A stretch of 64,000 bases of DNA from contig JACKHZ010000012.1 of the NCBI GenBank assembly GCA_020638735.1, forward strand, positions 310,001-374,000, given 5' to 3'. Position numbers and translations under genes: made by a program. The notes under the pieces are model-generated. The model worked only from the letters and a program-made list of their open reading frames with translations, made no database searches and had not been told where the DNA came from. This DNA comes from Planctomycetota bacterium. GTDB taxonomy: Bacteria; Planctomycetota; UBA1135; UBA2386. Positions 1 to 7,516 of the stretch are shown here, piece after piece (the first letter of the stretch is position 1; each line of letters opens with the position of its first letter).

Positions 1-394
1 CATCGTGGTGCAGGACCAGGCCTTCCGGAATGCGCAGGCGTCGGGCAAGCCACGCCGTGGGGACCGTCAGGTGGATCCTGGCCGGCAGGACGTCGGACAG
101 GTCATGCAGAAACAGGCTGGTCTCGTGCGAGAACACCCCGGCGCGACCCGACCACAGCCAGAACACGACCAGTTCCTCGTGCTCGCTGGTCGGGAATTGG
201 GTGAGCCGGTAGATCCCGCGCTGGACGCGCCGGATCCGTCCGGCACGGAGGTGCTTCTGCAGGTGCTGGGACGAATAGCCGCAGGCTTCTGCCTGCGTCA
301 GCGTGAACAGGCCGGCCTGGGACTCGGCCGTCGCATACAGGCGCTGCCACGCCGGTGACGAAGGCGCCGGGCTGCTCTGACGCGTGGGGGGCAT
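1..394 (-). CDS. AbiEi-family antitoxin / transcriptional regulator, N-terminal part (runs off the left edge)
   Basis: The minus strand from the ATG at 394 is open to the window edge (131 codons visible). It begins with a short Ser/Pro-rich leader, followed by 'LYATAESQAGLFTLTQAEACG' style helices, then 'LRAGRIRRVQRGIYRL' and 'HEELVVFWLWSG'. This is the winged-helix N-terminal domain of type IV toxin-antitoxin AbiEi antitoxins. In that family the antitoxin represses its own operon, and the toxin AbiEii is a nucleotidyltransferase encoded immediately downstream. Here that gene would lie left of position 1, so the pair cannot be confirmed. The 17-bp palindrome just upstream of the start supports autoregulation. 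The alternative is a solitary AbiEi-like regulator without a toxin. The domain call is from motif recognition. Confidence 0.75.
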   Translation of the reverse strand, partial: MPPTRQSSPAPSSPAWQRLYATAESQAGLFTLTQAEACGYSSQHLQKHLRAGRIRRVQRGIYRLTQFPTSEHEELVVFWLWSGRAGVFSHETSLFLHDLSDVLPARIHLTVPTAWLARRLRIPEGLVLHHD

Positions 395-402
395 CGCACG
401 AA

Positions 403-430
403 ACTAAACCGGCAGTTTAGAATATTGCAA
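403..430 (-). promoter_or_regulatory. Promoter with overlapping inverted-repeat operator upstream of the AbiEi-like gene
   Basis: This is an AT-rich island in very GC-rich DNA. CTAAAC (404-409) and GTTTAG (415-420) form a perfect 6-5-6 inverted repeat. Read on the minus strand, TTGCAA (430-425) and TTTAGT (408-403) are spaced 16 bp, a plausible -35/-10 pair, so the repeat covers the spacer and the -10 box. The ATG at 394 lies 8 bp downstream of the -10-like box, implying a leaderless or very short leader transcript. Binding by the encoded AbiEi protein is inference. Confidence 0.5.
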
Positions 431-451
431 GAGTGCCGGCCCGTCCGGTGG

Positions 452-784
452 TCATCGTCCAGGGTCGGCTGCCATGCTCGCGCGCGCGGCGGCGAGCGCC
501 GCAGGCTCGACCAAGACACCGACGCGCTCGTTGCGTTTGCGCGCCTGACTCCACCTGACGATGACTGCACTGACCTTGCTCGCAGCGCGAGCGCGGCGGG
601 TCAGCAGGGCGTCACCGGCAGGAAGCTCCTCGAGGTGGCCGAGGCCGGCACATTGCAGGCACGTCGGCCCTTGTGGCTCCATGACGAGCAGGGCACCTGT
701 GCCGGCGCAGCGATGGCGACGCCAGTCCGGATGGCGCGCGACGACGGCGACCAGTTCCGGCGGCTTCTGCATCTGCGTCTGCAC
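452..784 (-). CDS. DUF2293-like protein, short and probably C-terminally truncated
   Basis: A 110-residue product read from a GTG at 784. An alternative ATG lies at 772. It contains 'RHPDWRRHRC', a CxxC-like 'CLQCAG' element, 'LPAGDALLTRRARA' and 'RWSQARKRNERVGVLVE', which is the conserved core of DUF2293 proteins of unknown function. Family members that I recall continue for another hundred or so residues after this core; here the frame stops at 452. The reading frame upstream of the GTG also looks homologous ('RLTEAKRARV') but has no start codon, because it runs into the divergent dehydrogenase gene. The gene may therefore be a remnant. No function is known. Confidence 0.5.
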   Translation of the reverse strand: MQTQMQKPPELVAVVARHPDWRRHRCAGTGALLVMEPQGPTCLQCAGLGHLEELPAGDALLTRRARAASKVSAVIVRWSQARKRNERVGVLVEPAALAAARASMAADPGR

Positions 785-828
785 CCGCGCGCGCTTCGCC
801 TCGGTCAGCCTTGGCGAGACCCAGTGGC

Positions 829-1818
829 ATGATGACGACCATGCGCGCGATCGTGCTCGACGCTCCTGGGCCTTCCACAGCCCTCGCCATCCGCGACGTG
901 CCGAAGCCCGAGCCGCGCCATGGCTGGGTGCTGATGCGCGTCGAGGCCTTCGGCATCAACCGCTCCGAGCTGCATACGCGGCTCGGGCTCGCCGGCCCGG
1001 ACGTGACGTTTCCGCGGGTGCTGGGCATCGAGGCCGCTGGTGTGATCGAGGCGGCGCCTGGCACCAACCTGTCCGTCGGGTCCAAGGCGGTGGCGATGGT
1101 CGGCGGCATGGGGCGGGAGTTCGACGGCGGCTACGCGGAATACACGCTGGTCCCGGAGCGCTGCGTGATCCCGGTCCAGAGCGAGCTCGACTGGGCGCGG
1201 CTCGGGTCGTTGCCGGAGGTGCTGCAGACGGCGTGGGGGTCGTTGACCGTCGGTGTCGGCCTCGCGCGCGGCGGCACGCTGATGATCCGCGGCGGCACTT
1301 CGTCGGTCGGCATGATGGCGGCGATCCTGGCGAAGCGCATGGGAGCGACGGTCTTGGCGACGACGCGTCGCGCCGATCGTGCCTCCGAGTTGCGTGCGGT
1401 CGGCGTCGATCACGTCGTCGTCGACGACGGCGACATCGCCGACGCGGTGCGACGTCTCGTGCCCGGCGGTGTCGACGGCGCCATCGAGCTGGTCGGTTCG
1501 CCCACCCTGCGCGACACGCTGCGTGCCTGCCGTGCGGGCGGCACGACGTGCTTCACCGGCATGCTGTCCAATCAGTGGATCGTCGAACGCTTCTACCCGA
1601 TCGAGTTCATCCCGACGGGCGTGCGGCTGACGGCGTATGGCGGCAGCGCCGGCAACCTGCCGGGCGAAGTGATCTCCGACGTCGCCACGGCGATCCATCG
1701 CGGTGAGGTGCACTGGCCGGTGCAGGTCTACGGCATGGAGGACATCGCCGCCGCGCACGACGACATGGAGCACAACCGCGTCGCGGCGAAGCAGGTGGTG
1801 GTGACGCGCGGGCGCTGA
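829..1818 (+). CDS. Zinc-independent quinone oxidoreductase-like / zinc-binding-type dehydrogenase
   Basis: A medium-chain dehydrogenase/reductase of about 329 residues. The N-terminal GroES-like domain starts at 'MRAIVLDAPG' and has the 'GINRSELHTRLG' segment in place of zinc ligands. The nucleotide-binding domain has 'GGTSSVGMMAAILAKRMG', the Rossmann glycine motif typical of NADPH:quinone reductases. The catalytic and structural zinc cysteines of alcohol dehydrogenases are absent, so a zinc-free NAD(P)H quinone or enone reductase is the likely role; the substrate is unknown. Several starts are possible (TTG 811, ATG 829, 832, 841). 829 is chosen, but 841 would also fit the family N-terminus. 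No clear operon partner. Confidence 0.85.
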   Translation: MMTTMRAIVLDAPGPSTALAIRDVPKPEPRHGWVLMRVEAFGINRSELHTRLGLAGPDVTFPRVLGIEAAGVIEAAPGTNLSVGSKAVAMVGGMGREFDGGYAEYTLVPERCVIPVQSELDWARLGSLPEVLQTAWGSLTVGVGLARGGTLMIRGGTSSVGMMAAILAKRMGATVLATTRRADRASELRAVGVDHVVVDDGDIADAVRRLVPGGVDGAIELVGSPTLRDTLRACRAGGTTCFTGMLSNQWIVERFYPIEFIPTGVRLTAYGGSAGNLPGEVISDVATAIHRGEVHWPVQVYGMEDIAAAHDDMEHNRVAAKQVVVTRGR

Positions 1819-1837
1819 GGTCGACGATCCGTCGCCG

Positions 1838-2251
1838 CTACTTGCCGAGGCGCAGCACAACGCGATCCGCGCGCTCCAGCGAGCGGTCGGCGCGGAGGGC
1901 GAACGTGCCGCGCAGCCGCTGCCCGGGAAGCAGGGTCTCGGGTAGCCCGGCGACGCTGGAGGTCAGCAGTTCCTCACCCGTGCCGAATACGACGATCTGG
2001 ATCCCGGCGATGTCGATCGGTTGGTCGCCCTGGTGGTAGAGGTCGCACCAGCCGGAGACGTCGTAGCCGGAGAGGTCGAAGCGCCTCGAACGGGCGTGGC
2101 ACTTCCACTCGTGGCCGACGACCGCGAACGCGAGGAACAGCACGGTGACGATGTTGGTGGTGCGCGACGGGCGCACCCGCCGCCCCGTCGTCGGCCCGCT
2201 GTCGGGTCGCTGCTGCCGGCGGCGGCCGAGGAGTGGCGATCGTCGTTGCAT
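1838..2251 (-). CDS. Hypothetical single-pass membrane protein
   Basis: A 137-residue product from the ATG at 2251. A basic N-terminus ('GRRRQQRPD', 'RRVRPSRTT') precedes one hydrophobic segment around residues 34-49 ('IVTVLFLAFAVVG'). The C-terminal 85 residues look like a beta-rich extracytoplasmic domain, with 'GDQPIDIAGIQIVVFGTG' and 'LLPGQRLRGTFALRA'. I do not recognise a family. An in-frame upstream ATG at 2449 would add 66 low-complexity residues and overlap the divergent FG-GAP gene, so it was not used. The gene is divergent from 2394. Confidence 0.5.
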   Translation of the reverse strand: MQRRSPLLGRRRQQRPDSGPTTGRRVRPSRTTNIVTVLFLAFAVVGHEWKCHARSRRFDLSGYDVSGWCDLYHQGDQPIDIAGIQIVVFGTGEELLTSSVAGLPETLLPGQRLRGTFALRADRSLERADRVVLRLGK

Positions 2252-2393
2252 GGTGTCGAGGGCGATGCCGATCAGGCTAGCACGCGAGGTCGCAGGCCTG
2301 ACTTCGCGCTGTCGGTCCTGCGCGAACGAGGACGGCGGCGCCGCAGCCGCGGCACGCTGGTAGCATCCAGCCAACACCAGACCCTCACCCTCC

Positions 2394-4079
2394 ATGATCC
2401 GATTCGCGACCTGTATCGCGGCGGCGGCGCTGCTGGCTCCGTCCGTCACCTGTCAAGCCCATCTCGGCGAGCCCGTTCGTCTGACCAGCGACGGCCAAGT
2501 CATCGACGTGACCACCGGCCACGCGGCGCCGTACCTGTTCGATTGGGACGGCGACGGCCTGCAGGACCTGCTGGTCGGTGAGTTCGGCACGGGCGCGTTC
2601 GATCGCGAGCTGCTGCCGCCGGCGATCGCCAAGGGCAAGCTCGAGTTCGCGCAGGGCAAGCTGCGCATCTATCGCAACGTCGGCACAGCCAGCGAGCCGC
2701 GCTACGGCGGCTTCGAGTATCTGCAGGCCGACGGCGGGGACGCGAGCATCCCGACCACTTGATGCAACTGCTTCTGTCCACAGTTGGTGGACTACGACGG
2801 CGACGGTGACCTCGACATCCTGACCGGTTCGTACACCGGCGAGCTCTATCTGCTGGAGCGCGGCGACGACGGCGCGTTCTCCCGGCCGCGCTACCTGCTC
2901 GACGAGAACGGCGAAGTGCTCGAAGTCGGCACCTCGGTGACGGTCGAGGCGACGGACCTCGACGGCGACGGCGACCTCGACCTGCTGATCGGCACGCGCA
3001 CCGAAGGTGCTTGGGCCGTCGACAACGTCGGCACGCGCACCGCGCCGTCTTGGGCGTCGAAGCCGAGGCCGCTGACGACGAAGTCGGGCAAGCGCATCGA
3101 CGGATCCAATGCGCACCGTGCAGACTGGGATCGCGACGGCGTCGCCGACTTGCTGCTCGGCTCCGAGCGCGGCGGCGTGCGGTGGCATCGCAACGAAGGC
3201 AGCGACGACGCGCCGGTCTACGCCGACGCGGTCGAACTGGTCGCAGCGTTCCGCTACGCGGAGCAGCCGAAGCAGGGCGAAGCGCCTGCGGGGCCGGGGT
3301 ATCGCACCAAGGTGCACGTCTGCGACTGGAACGCCGACGGCCAGCTGGACCTGCTGGTGGGCGACACGCAGTCGGTCACCTACGAGCTGCCGCCGCTCGA
3401 TGCGGCGCAGCTCGCCGCCAAGGAAGCGCTGCGGCCGGACTACGAGCGAGCGAAGGCGGAGGAGAGCGAGCTGATCAAGGAGCGGAACGCGTTCGTCCGG
3501 GCGCGCCAGCCGGTGTCCGAGGAATTCCAGAACCGCTACGACGCGATGCGCGAGCGCACGCTGCCGGTCATCCGTGCGTGGCACGAGTTCGATCGCGAGC
3601 GCCACAGCACGCACGGCTGGGTCTGGCTGTATGTCGGCAAGGCCGGGGGGGCCGCGGTCGCACATGCGGCTTCGGCGCTGCGTGAAGTCGCCAAGGCCGG
3701 GCCGACCTCGCTGACGGCCGTGGTGTCGCCGGTCGACGCCAAGCCGGGAACCTTGCGCGTGACCGTCGAGATCCGCATCGACGATGGCTGGCACATCTAC
3801 TGCTCCGCCCCCGAGGGCTACACCGCCACCAGGCCGGCGATGGAGCTGCCTGCGGGCGTCGTCTACTCCACGCAGTGGCATGCCATCACCGAGCCGGTGC
3901 CGGCGATCGACGGCAGCGACGCCACGTGGTTCGAAGGCACGGTGACGTTCGCCTGCGAAGTGACGGTGGCGAACGGCGCGACGCCGGCCCTGTGGGTCAC
4001 CGTGGATCTGCAGGCATGCAACGAGGAGATGTGCCGGCCGCCGGTCACGCTGCAATGCGTGGCCGAACCGCGGCGCTGA
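2394..4079 (+). CDS. FG-GAP/VCBS repeat protein with C-terminal DsbD-like domain; candidate selenoprotein (in-frame TGA at 2760-2762)
   Basis: From the ATG at 2394, the frame encodes a signal peptide (about residues 1-20), then calcium-binding FG-GAP/VCBS repeats ('DWDGDGLQDLLVG', 'DYDGDGDLDILTG', 'DLDGDGDLDLLIG', 'DWNADGQLDLLVG'). Next come a charged helical region (about 345-410) and a DsbD-N-like domain (about 440-555) with 'DDGWHIYCSAPEG' and the pair C542/C547. A single TGA at codon 123 interrupts repeat 2. The same frame then continues straight into 'CNCFCPQLVDYDGDG', so no frameshift is involved. A hairpin at 2776-2792 follows. Reading TGA as selenocysteine gives a 561-residue exported redox-type protein with a U-C-x-C-x-C cluster. 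The alternative is a nonsense-mutated pseudogene, with an internal restart at TTG/GTG near 2784. Confidence 0.75.
2763..2792 (+). other. Candidate bacterial SECIS element downstream of the in-frame TGA
   Basis: Stem GTCCAC (2776-2781), loop AGTTG (2782-2786), stem GTGGAC (2787-2792): a perfect 6-bp stem. The stem begins 13 bases after the TGA. Loop G-U falls at positions 24-25 counted from the U of UGA; in E. coli fdhF the bases essential for SelB binding are G23 and U24. A competing 6-bp pairing, CAACTG (2765-2770) with CAGTTG (2781-2786), would be mutually exclusive with this hairpin. Confidence 0.6.
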
Positions 4080-4110
4080 TCCACCCCGGCGACAGCGCGC
4101 GGGCGTCGCG

Positions 4111-4881
4111 CTACTCGGCGAGCAACCGTTCGATCGTCGCGCGGATGGTCGCCATGTCCTGATGGCACGCCTCGTGGCCCTCGTTGCCGTCGGGATCGTG
4201 ATACTCCATGCCCGGATGCACGAAGCGGATCACGCCGGCCTTGTCGACGACGAACGTCACCGACGTCGCCGGGCGCCCCGGCCCGGTCAGCCACCACTGC
4301 TTCAGCGTGCGGTTGCGCCAGTCCCAGTCGACCGCGATCGGGAAATCGAACTGCCGGGTCTCGACGGCGCGGCGCACGCGCTCGAGGTCGATCGGGTCGT
4401 CGCGCCCCGCCTTCGGATGGAACACGCCGATCACGGTCAGCCCCTTGCCTGCATACTCGTCGTGGAGAGCGCGCAGCGCCGGCGCGCTGCTGGCGCAGAA
4501 CGGGCAGGTCTCGGTCCACCAACGCACCAGCAGGACCCGGCCGCGCAGTCCCTCGAGCGTCAGGGGCTCGGTGTTGAACCACGCGTCGAACTGGAACGGC
4601 GGCGCCGCGGCGCCGACCCGGTCGTCGCCGGCGGTGCGGTCCATCGTCTTCATGCTGGCCAGGCGCGCCTGCATCATCTCGTCGATCTCGGCGTCGGACT
4701 TCCCTTGCGCCTTCCTCAACTCTCGAAAGTGGGCCCATGAGTTCACGGGCGTGATGGCTTGCGGCGCAGCGGCGGCGGTGTCGGCCTTCGCGGGCTGCTC
4801 CTGTTCGGGGGTGCTCGTACTGCAACCGGCAGCGAGCACGAGGGTCGTGAGCAGGGCGGCGGTGACGTGTTGCATGAGCAT
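4111..4881 (-). CDS. Thioredoxin-like (redoxin/TlpA-type) lipoprotein
   Basis: A 256-residue product from the ATG at 4881 (a second ATG is at 4875). The lipoprotein signal 'LVLAAGC' places the lipidated cysteine at residue 20, followed by a Ser/Thr/Pro/Ala linker. The thioredoxin fold spans about residues 90-255, with the CxxC active site C126-P-F-C129 in 'WTETCPFCASSAP' and the cis-Pro region near 'GRPATSVTFVVDKAG'. It probably reduces or oxidises thiols of exported proteins at the membrane. It is convergent with the FG-GAP/DsbD-like gene, another extracytoplasmic thiol protein, so a functional link is plausible but not shown. Confidence 0.85.
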   Translation of the reverse strand: MLMQHVTAALLTTLVLAAGCSTSTPEQEQPAKADTAAAAPQAITPVNSWAHFRELRKAQGKSDAEIDEMMQARLASMKTMDRTAGDDRVGAAAPPFQFDAWFNTEPLTLEGLRGRVLLVRWWTETCPFCASSAPALRALHDEYAGKGLTVIGVFHPKAGRDDPIDLERVRRAVETRQFDFPIAVDWDWRNRTLKQWWLTGPGRPATSVTFVVDKAGVIRFVHPGMEYHDPDGNEGHEACHQDMATIRATIERLLAE

Positions 4882-5092
4882 GGTGGGCGCGGGAGCGACG
4901 AGGTGCCCTTCGCGGGGCCCGCAACCAGACTCCCTGACCGCGTGCCGGTCAACGCCCTGTCGGATCAGCTCGCCCGGTCGGCACCTGGAGCGTGACGTTG
5001 CCCGGTTTGTGCCCATCCTGGCGGATGCCGCAGGTCGTTTGGCGGGAACTGCGAGTGTGGTCGAGTCCGCATGGACTACCTTGATCATCGCC

Positions 5093-6097
5093 ATGGCCGA
5101 CCGCTTCCAGATCTCGGACCTGCTGCTGCAACTGCTCGAGGACCAAGGCCTGCGACGGCGCGCGATCGCGGCGCGGGCTGGCCTGGCCCGCGGGTTCTTC
5201 GAGCAGGAACGGGTTCTCGTCACGACCCGGGAGCTCTTCGCGGTGTGGAGAGCCGTCGGCGAACTGAGCTCTGATCCGGGCATCGGCCTGAGCATCGGCG
5301 CCGAACCGCGACTGGAGCGCTACGACGCCGTGGCGATCGCCGCCGTGTGCAGCAGGTCGTTCGGCGACGCGTTGGAGCGCATGGCGCGCTTCAAGCAGCT
5401 GCTCTGCCCGGAGGAGCTTCGCATCGAGCGCCACGGTGACGAAGCCGCGGTGGAGTTCGTCTTCCTCGAAGCGACCGACGACGAGCCCGAGGTCTTGGTC
5501 GACCTGTGTTTCGCCCGGATCCTTGCGATCGGGCGACGCGGCAGCGACCAGCTCTCCAAGGCGCTGCGGGTCGAGTTGAAGCGACCGGCGCGCGAACGCA
5601 AGCTGCTGGAAGCGCACTTCGGATGCCGGGTCCGCTTCGGCAGCGAGCGCAACGCGCTGATCTTCCGCAAGAGCGACCTCGACCTCCCGTTCGTGACCCA
5701 CAATCGTGAACTGCTGACCGCGGTCCTGGGTCACCTGGAGAAGCAGCTCGAAGAACGCACTCGCGGCGCAGGGATCGGCGAGCAGGTCGTCGCCGCACTG
5801 ATGCGTTCTCTCGCGGGCAGGCGGCCGACCCTCGGCGAGGTCGCGGAGGATCTCGGCATGAGCACGCGCACGCTGCAACGCCGACTCGGCGAGGCGGGGC
5901 TGTCGTTCCAGCAACAGGTCGAGACCGCGCGCCGTGAACTCGCGCGTCACTACCTCGGTGAGACGACCGTCGAGCTCAAGCAGGCGGCCTTCCTGCTCGG
6001 CTACGAGGACGCGAATTCCTTCTTCCGTGCCTTCCAATCGTGGGAAGGCACGACACCGGGCGATTGGCGTGCCAGGCATCAGCAGTTGTCCGTCTGA
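5093..6097 (+). CDS. AraC-family transcriptional regulator
   Basis: A 334-residue protein starting 'MADRFQISDLLLQLLEDQG'. The N-terminal ~190 residues match the arabinose-binding-like domain (PF12625 type) of AraC regulators such as OruR/VirF relatives. The C-terminal ~100 residues contain two helix-turn-helix motifs, 'TLGEVAEDLGMSTRTLQRRL' and 'ELKQAAFLLGYEDANSFFRAF'. It lies 138 bp upstream of the cupin-tautomerase-dehydrogenase cluster on the same strand and is the likely regulator of that cluster. The effector is unknown. The 211-bp gap to the divergent redoxin gene should hold its promoter, but I see no clear operator. Confidence 0.88.
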   Translation: MADRFQISDLLLQLLEDQGLRRRAIAARAGLARGFFEQERVLVTTRELFAVWRAVGELSSDPGIGLSIGAEPRLERYDAVAIAAVCSRSFGDALERMARFKQLLCPEELRIERHGDEAAVEFVFLEATDDEPEVLVDLCFARILAIGRRGSDQLSKALRVELKRPARERKLLEAHFGCRVRFGSERNALIFRKSDLDLPFVTHNRELLTAVLGHLEKQLEERTRGAGIGEQVVAALMRSLAGRRPTLGEVAEDLGMSTRTLQRRLGEAGLSFQQQVETARRELARHYLGETTVELKQAAFLLGYEDANSFFRAFQSWEGTTPGDWRARHQQLSV

Positions 6098-6235
6098 CTG
6101 GATTGCGCGCGCTGCTGGCGCGTCCGGCAAGTTGATTGGCGCGCGGTGCGAGTGACGAATCGCCGATCTCCGCCTAGGTTCCGGGTGTGCGGTCGGCGAC
6201 CCGCTGGCGACAGTGGATCAACCAACGAGGACGAC

Positions 6236-6679
6236 ATGAACCAGACAGACTCATCTTCTCAGGACATGCGGATCCAACGCGCCGGCTCGGCGAAGGCCAT
6301 CAAGGGGCCGAGCGAGTGGTTCACCGGGAACGTGCGCATCGACTGGATCTTCAACGCGCCGGCGCCGGCTCGCGTCGGCGTCGCCGTCGTGAACTTCGAG
6401 CCCGGCGCGCGCACCAACTGGCACAGCCACCCGCTGGGGCAGGTCCTGCTCGTGACCGACGGCGTGGGCTGGACCCAGTGCGAGGGCGGCCCGAGGACCG
6501 AGATCCGGCCAGGCGATCTGATCTGGTGCAACTGCGGTCGTCGCCACTGGCACGGCGCGACGGACGAGACGGCGATGCAACACGTCGCCATCAACGAGGC
6601 GCTCGACGGCAAGCCGGTCGACTGGATGGAGCCGGTCTCGGACGAGCAGTATCTCGCCGGTCCGATCGCGAAGGAATGA
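6236..6679 (+). CDS. Cupin-domain protein (cytoplasmic)
   Basis: A 147-residue single-domain cupin. The metal-binding motif 1 is 'NWHSHPLGQVLLVTDGVG' and motif 2 is 'GDLIWCNCGRRHWHGA', giving several histidines for a metal site. The pattern (W-H-x-H-P-x-G-Q) matches the small carboxymuconolactone- or hydroxynitrile-lyase-associated cupins found beside tautomerases and dehydrogenases. The ATG at 6236 has AGGACG just upstream. The next gene encodes a close paralogue with a lipoprotein signal. The enzymatic role is not established. Confidence 0.85.
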   Translation: MNQTDSSSQDMRIQRAGSAKAIKGPSEWFTGNVRIDWIFNAPAPARVGVAVVNFEPGARTNWHSHPLGQVLLVTDGVGWTQCEGGPRTEIRPGDLIWCNCGRRHWHGATDETAMQHVAINEALDGKPVDWMEPVSDEQYLAGPIAKE

Positions 6680-6713
6680 ACTCACGCGCGCGCCGGCGCG
6701 ACCCACCAGACCA

Positions 6714-7238
6714 ATGGTGATCGACATGAGAAACGAGTGCCAGGACACGAACGGTGGACGCAGGCTGCTGGGCCTGTTGCTTGCGGTGTCGGCAGCTGGT
6801 TGTGCTGCCGCGCCGTCCACGGATCGCTCGGTCGCCACGTCGGTGCGAGTCGTGCACGCGAGGGATCGCGATGCGGCGGCCGGACCGCCCGAGTGGTTCA
6901 CGGGCTCGACTCGCGTCGAGATGCTGTTCGCGGCTTCGCCCCCGTCTCGCGTCGGCGGGGCCAACGTGACCTTCGAGCCGGGGGCCCGCACCCTCTGGCA
7001 CACACATCCCTTGGGGCAGACTCTCATCGTCACTGCGGGGCGAGGCTGGGTGCAGAGCTGGGGGCACCCGGCGCAGCAGCTCGGCGCCGGCGACGTGGTC
7101 TCGATCCCCGCAGGCGTCAAGCACTGGCACGGAGCCGCTCGCGATGCGGCGATGACCCACATCGCCGTGCAGGAAGCCCGAGACGGCAGAGCCGTCGATT
7201 GGCTGGAGCCGGTGTCCGACGACCAGTACCCCAGGTAG
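6714..7238 (+). CDS. Cupin-domain lipoprotein, paralogue of the preceding cupin
   Basis: A 174-residue product, or 170 if the ATG at 6726 is used. Residues 17-30 form a lipoprotein signal ending 'LLAVSAAGC', followed by a cupin aligned along its length with the previous gene: 'PPEWFTGSTRVEMLF', 'TLWHTHPLGQTLIVTAGRG', 'GVKHWHGA', 'DWLEPVSDDQY'. The same active-site histidines are kept. Tandem duplication followed by a change of compartment is the simplest explanation. It is likely in one operon with the cupin, the tautomerase and the dehydrogenase, under the AraC regulator. Confidence 0.83.
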   Translation: MVIDMRNECQDTNGGRRLLGLLLAVSAAGCAAAPSTDRSVATSVRVVHARDRDAAAGPPEWFTGSTRVEMLFAASPPSRVGGANVTFEPGARTLWHTHPLGQTLIVTAGRGWVQSWGHPAQQLGAGDVVSIPAGVKHWHGAARDAAMTHIAVQEARDGRAVDWLEPVSDDQYPR

Positions 7239-7254
7239 TCATCGAGGAGCAACC

Positions 7255-7482
7255 ATGCCGCACGTCATCGTCAAACTCTGGCCAGGCAAGTCGCAGCAGC
7301 AGAAGCAGCGACTCGCCGATGCCATCACCCGCGCCGTCGCGAAAGAACTCGGCTACGGCGACGAGTCCGTGTCCGTCGGCTTCGAAGAGGTCGAGGCGCG
7401 CGACTGGAAGCAGAAGGTCTACGACCCCGACATCGTCGGCCGCGCCGACAGCCTGCTCAAGAAGCCCGGCTATTCGATGTAG
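7255..7482 (+). CDS. Tautomerase (4-oxalocrotonate tautomerase family)
   Basis: A 75-residue protein beginning Met-Pro; Pro-2 becomes the N-terminal catalytic base after Met removal. 'HVIVKLWPGKSQQQKQRLADAI' and 'VSVGFEEVEARDW' fit the 4-OT beta-alpha-beta fold, and the length is normal for the small family members. GAGGAGC upstream is a good ribosome binding site. It sits 16 bp after the lipoprotein cupin and 34 bp before the alcohol dehydrogenase, as in other cupin/tautomerase/dehydrogenase operons. The natural substrate is unknown. Confidence 0.88.
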   Translation: MPHVIVKLWPGKSQQQKQRLADAITRAVAKELGYGDESVSVGFEEVEARDWKQKVYDPDIVGRADSLLKKPGYSM

Positions 7483-7516
7483 CCGCGGCCTTCCCGACCC
7501 ATCACGAGGAACCACC

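Noticed and set aside
2765..2786. Alternative inverted repeat CAACTG/CAGTTG right after the TGA as the SECIS
   Set aside because: Its loop would lie only 8 bases after TGA, too close for a bacterial SECIS; the 2776-2792 hairpin fits better. It is noted as a competing fold.
2385..4055. Long antisense open frames opposite strongly GC-rich genes (also at 8987-11338 minus, 23289-26666 minus, 46631-49750 plus)
   Set aside because: They arise from codon bias, are Arg/Ala/His-rich, show no family motifs and overlap well-supported genes.
2784..4079. Separate gene starting near 2784
   Set aside because: The start would fall in the middle of an FG-GAP repeat with no ribosome binding site and no signal peptide, and the upstream part is in the same frame.
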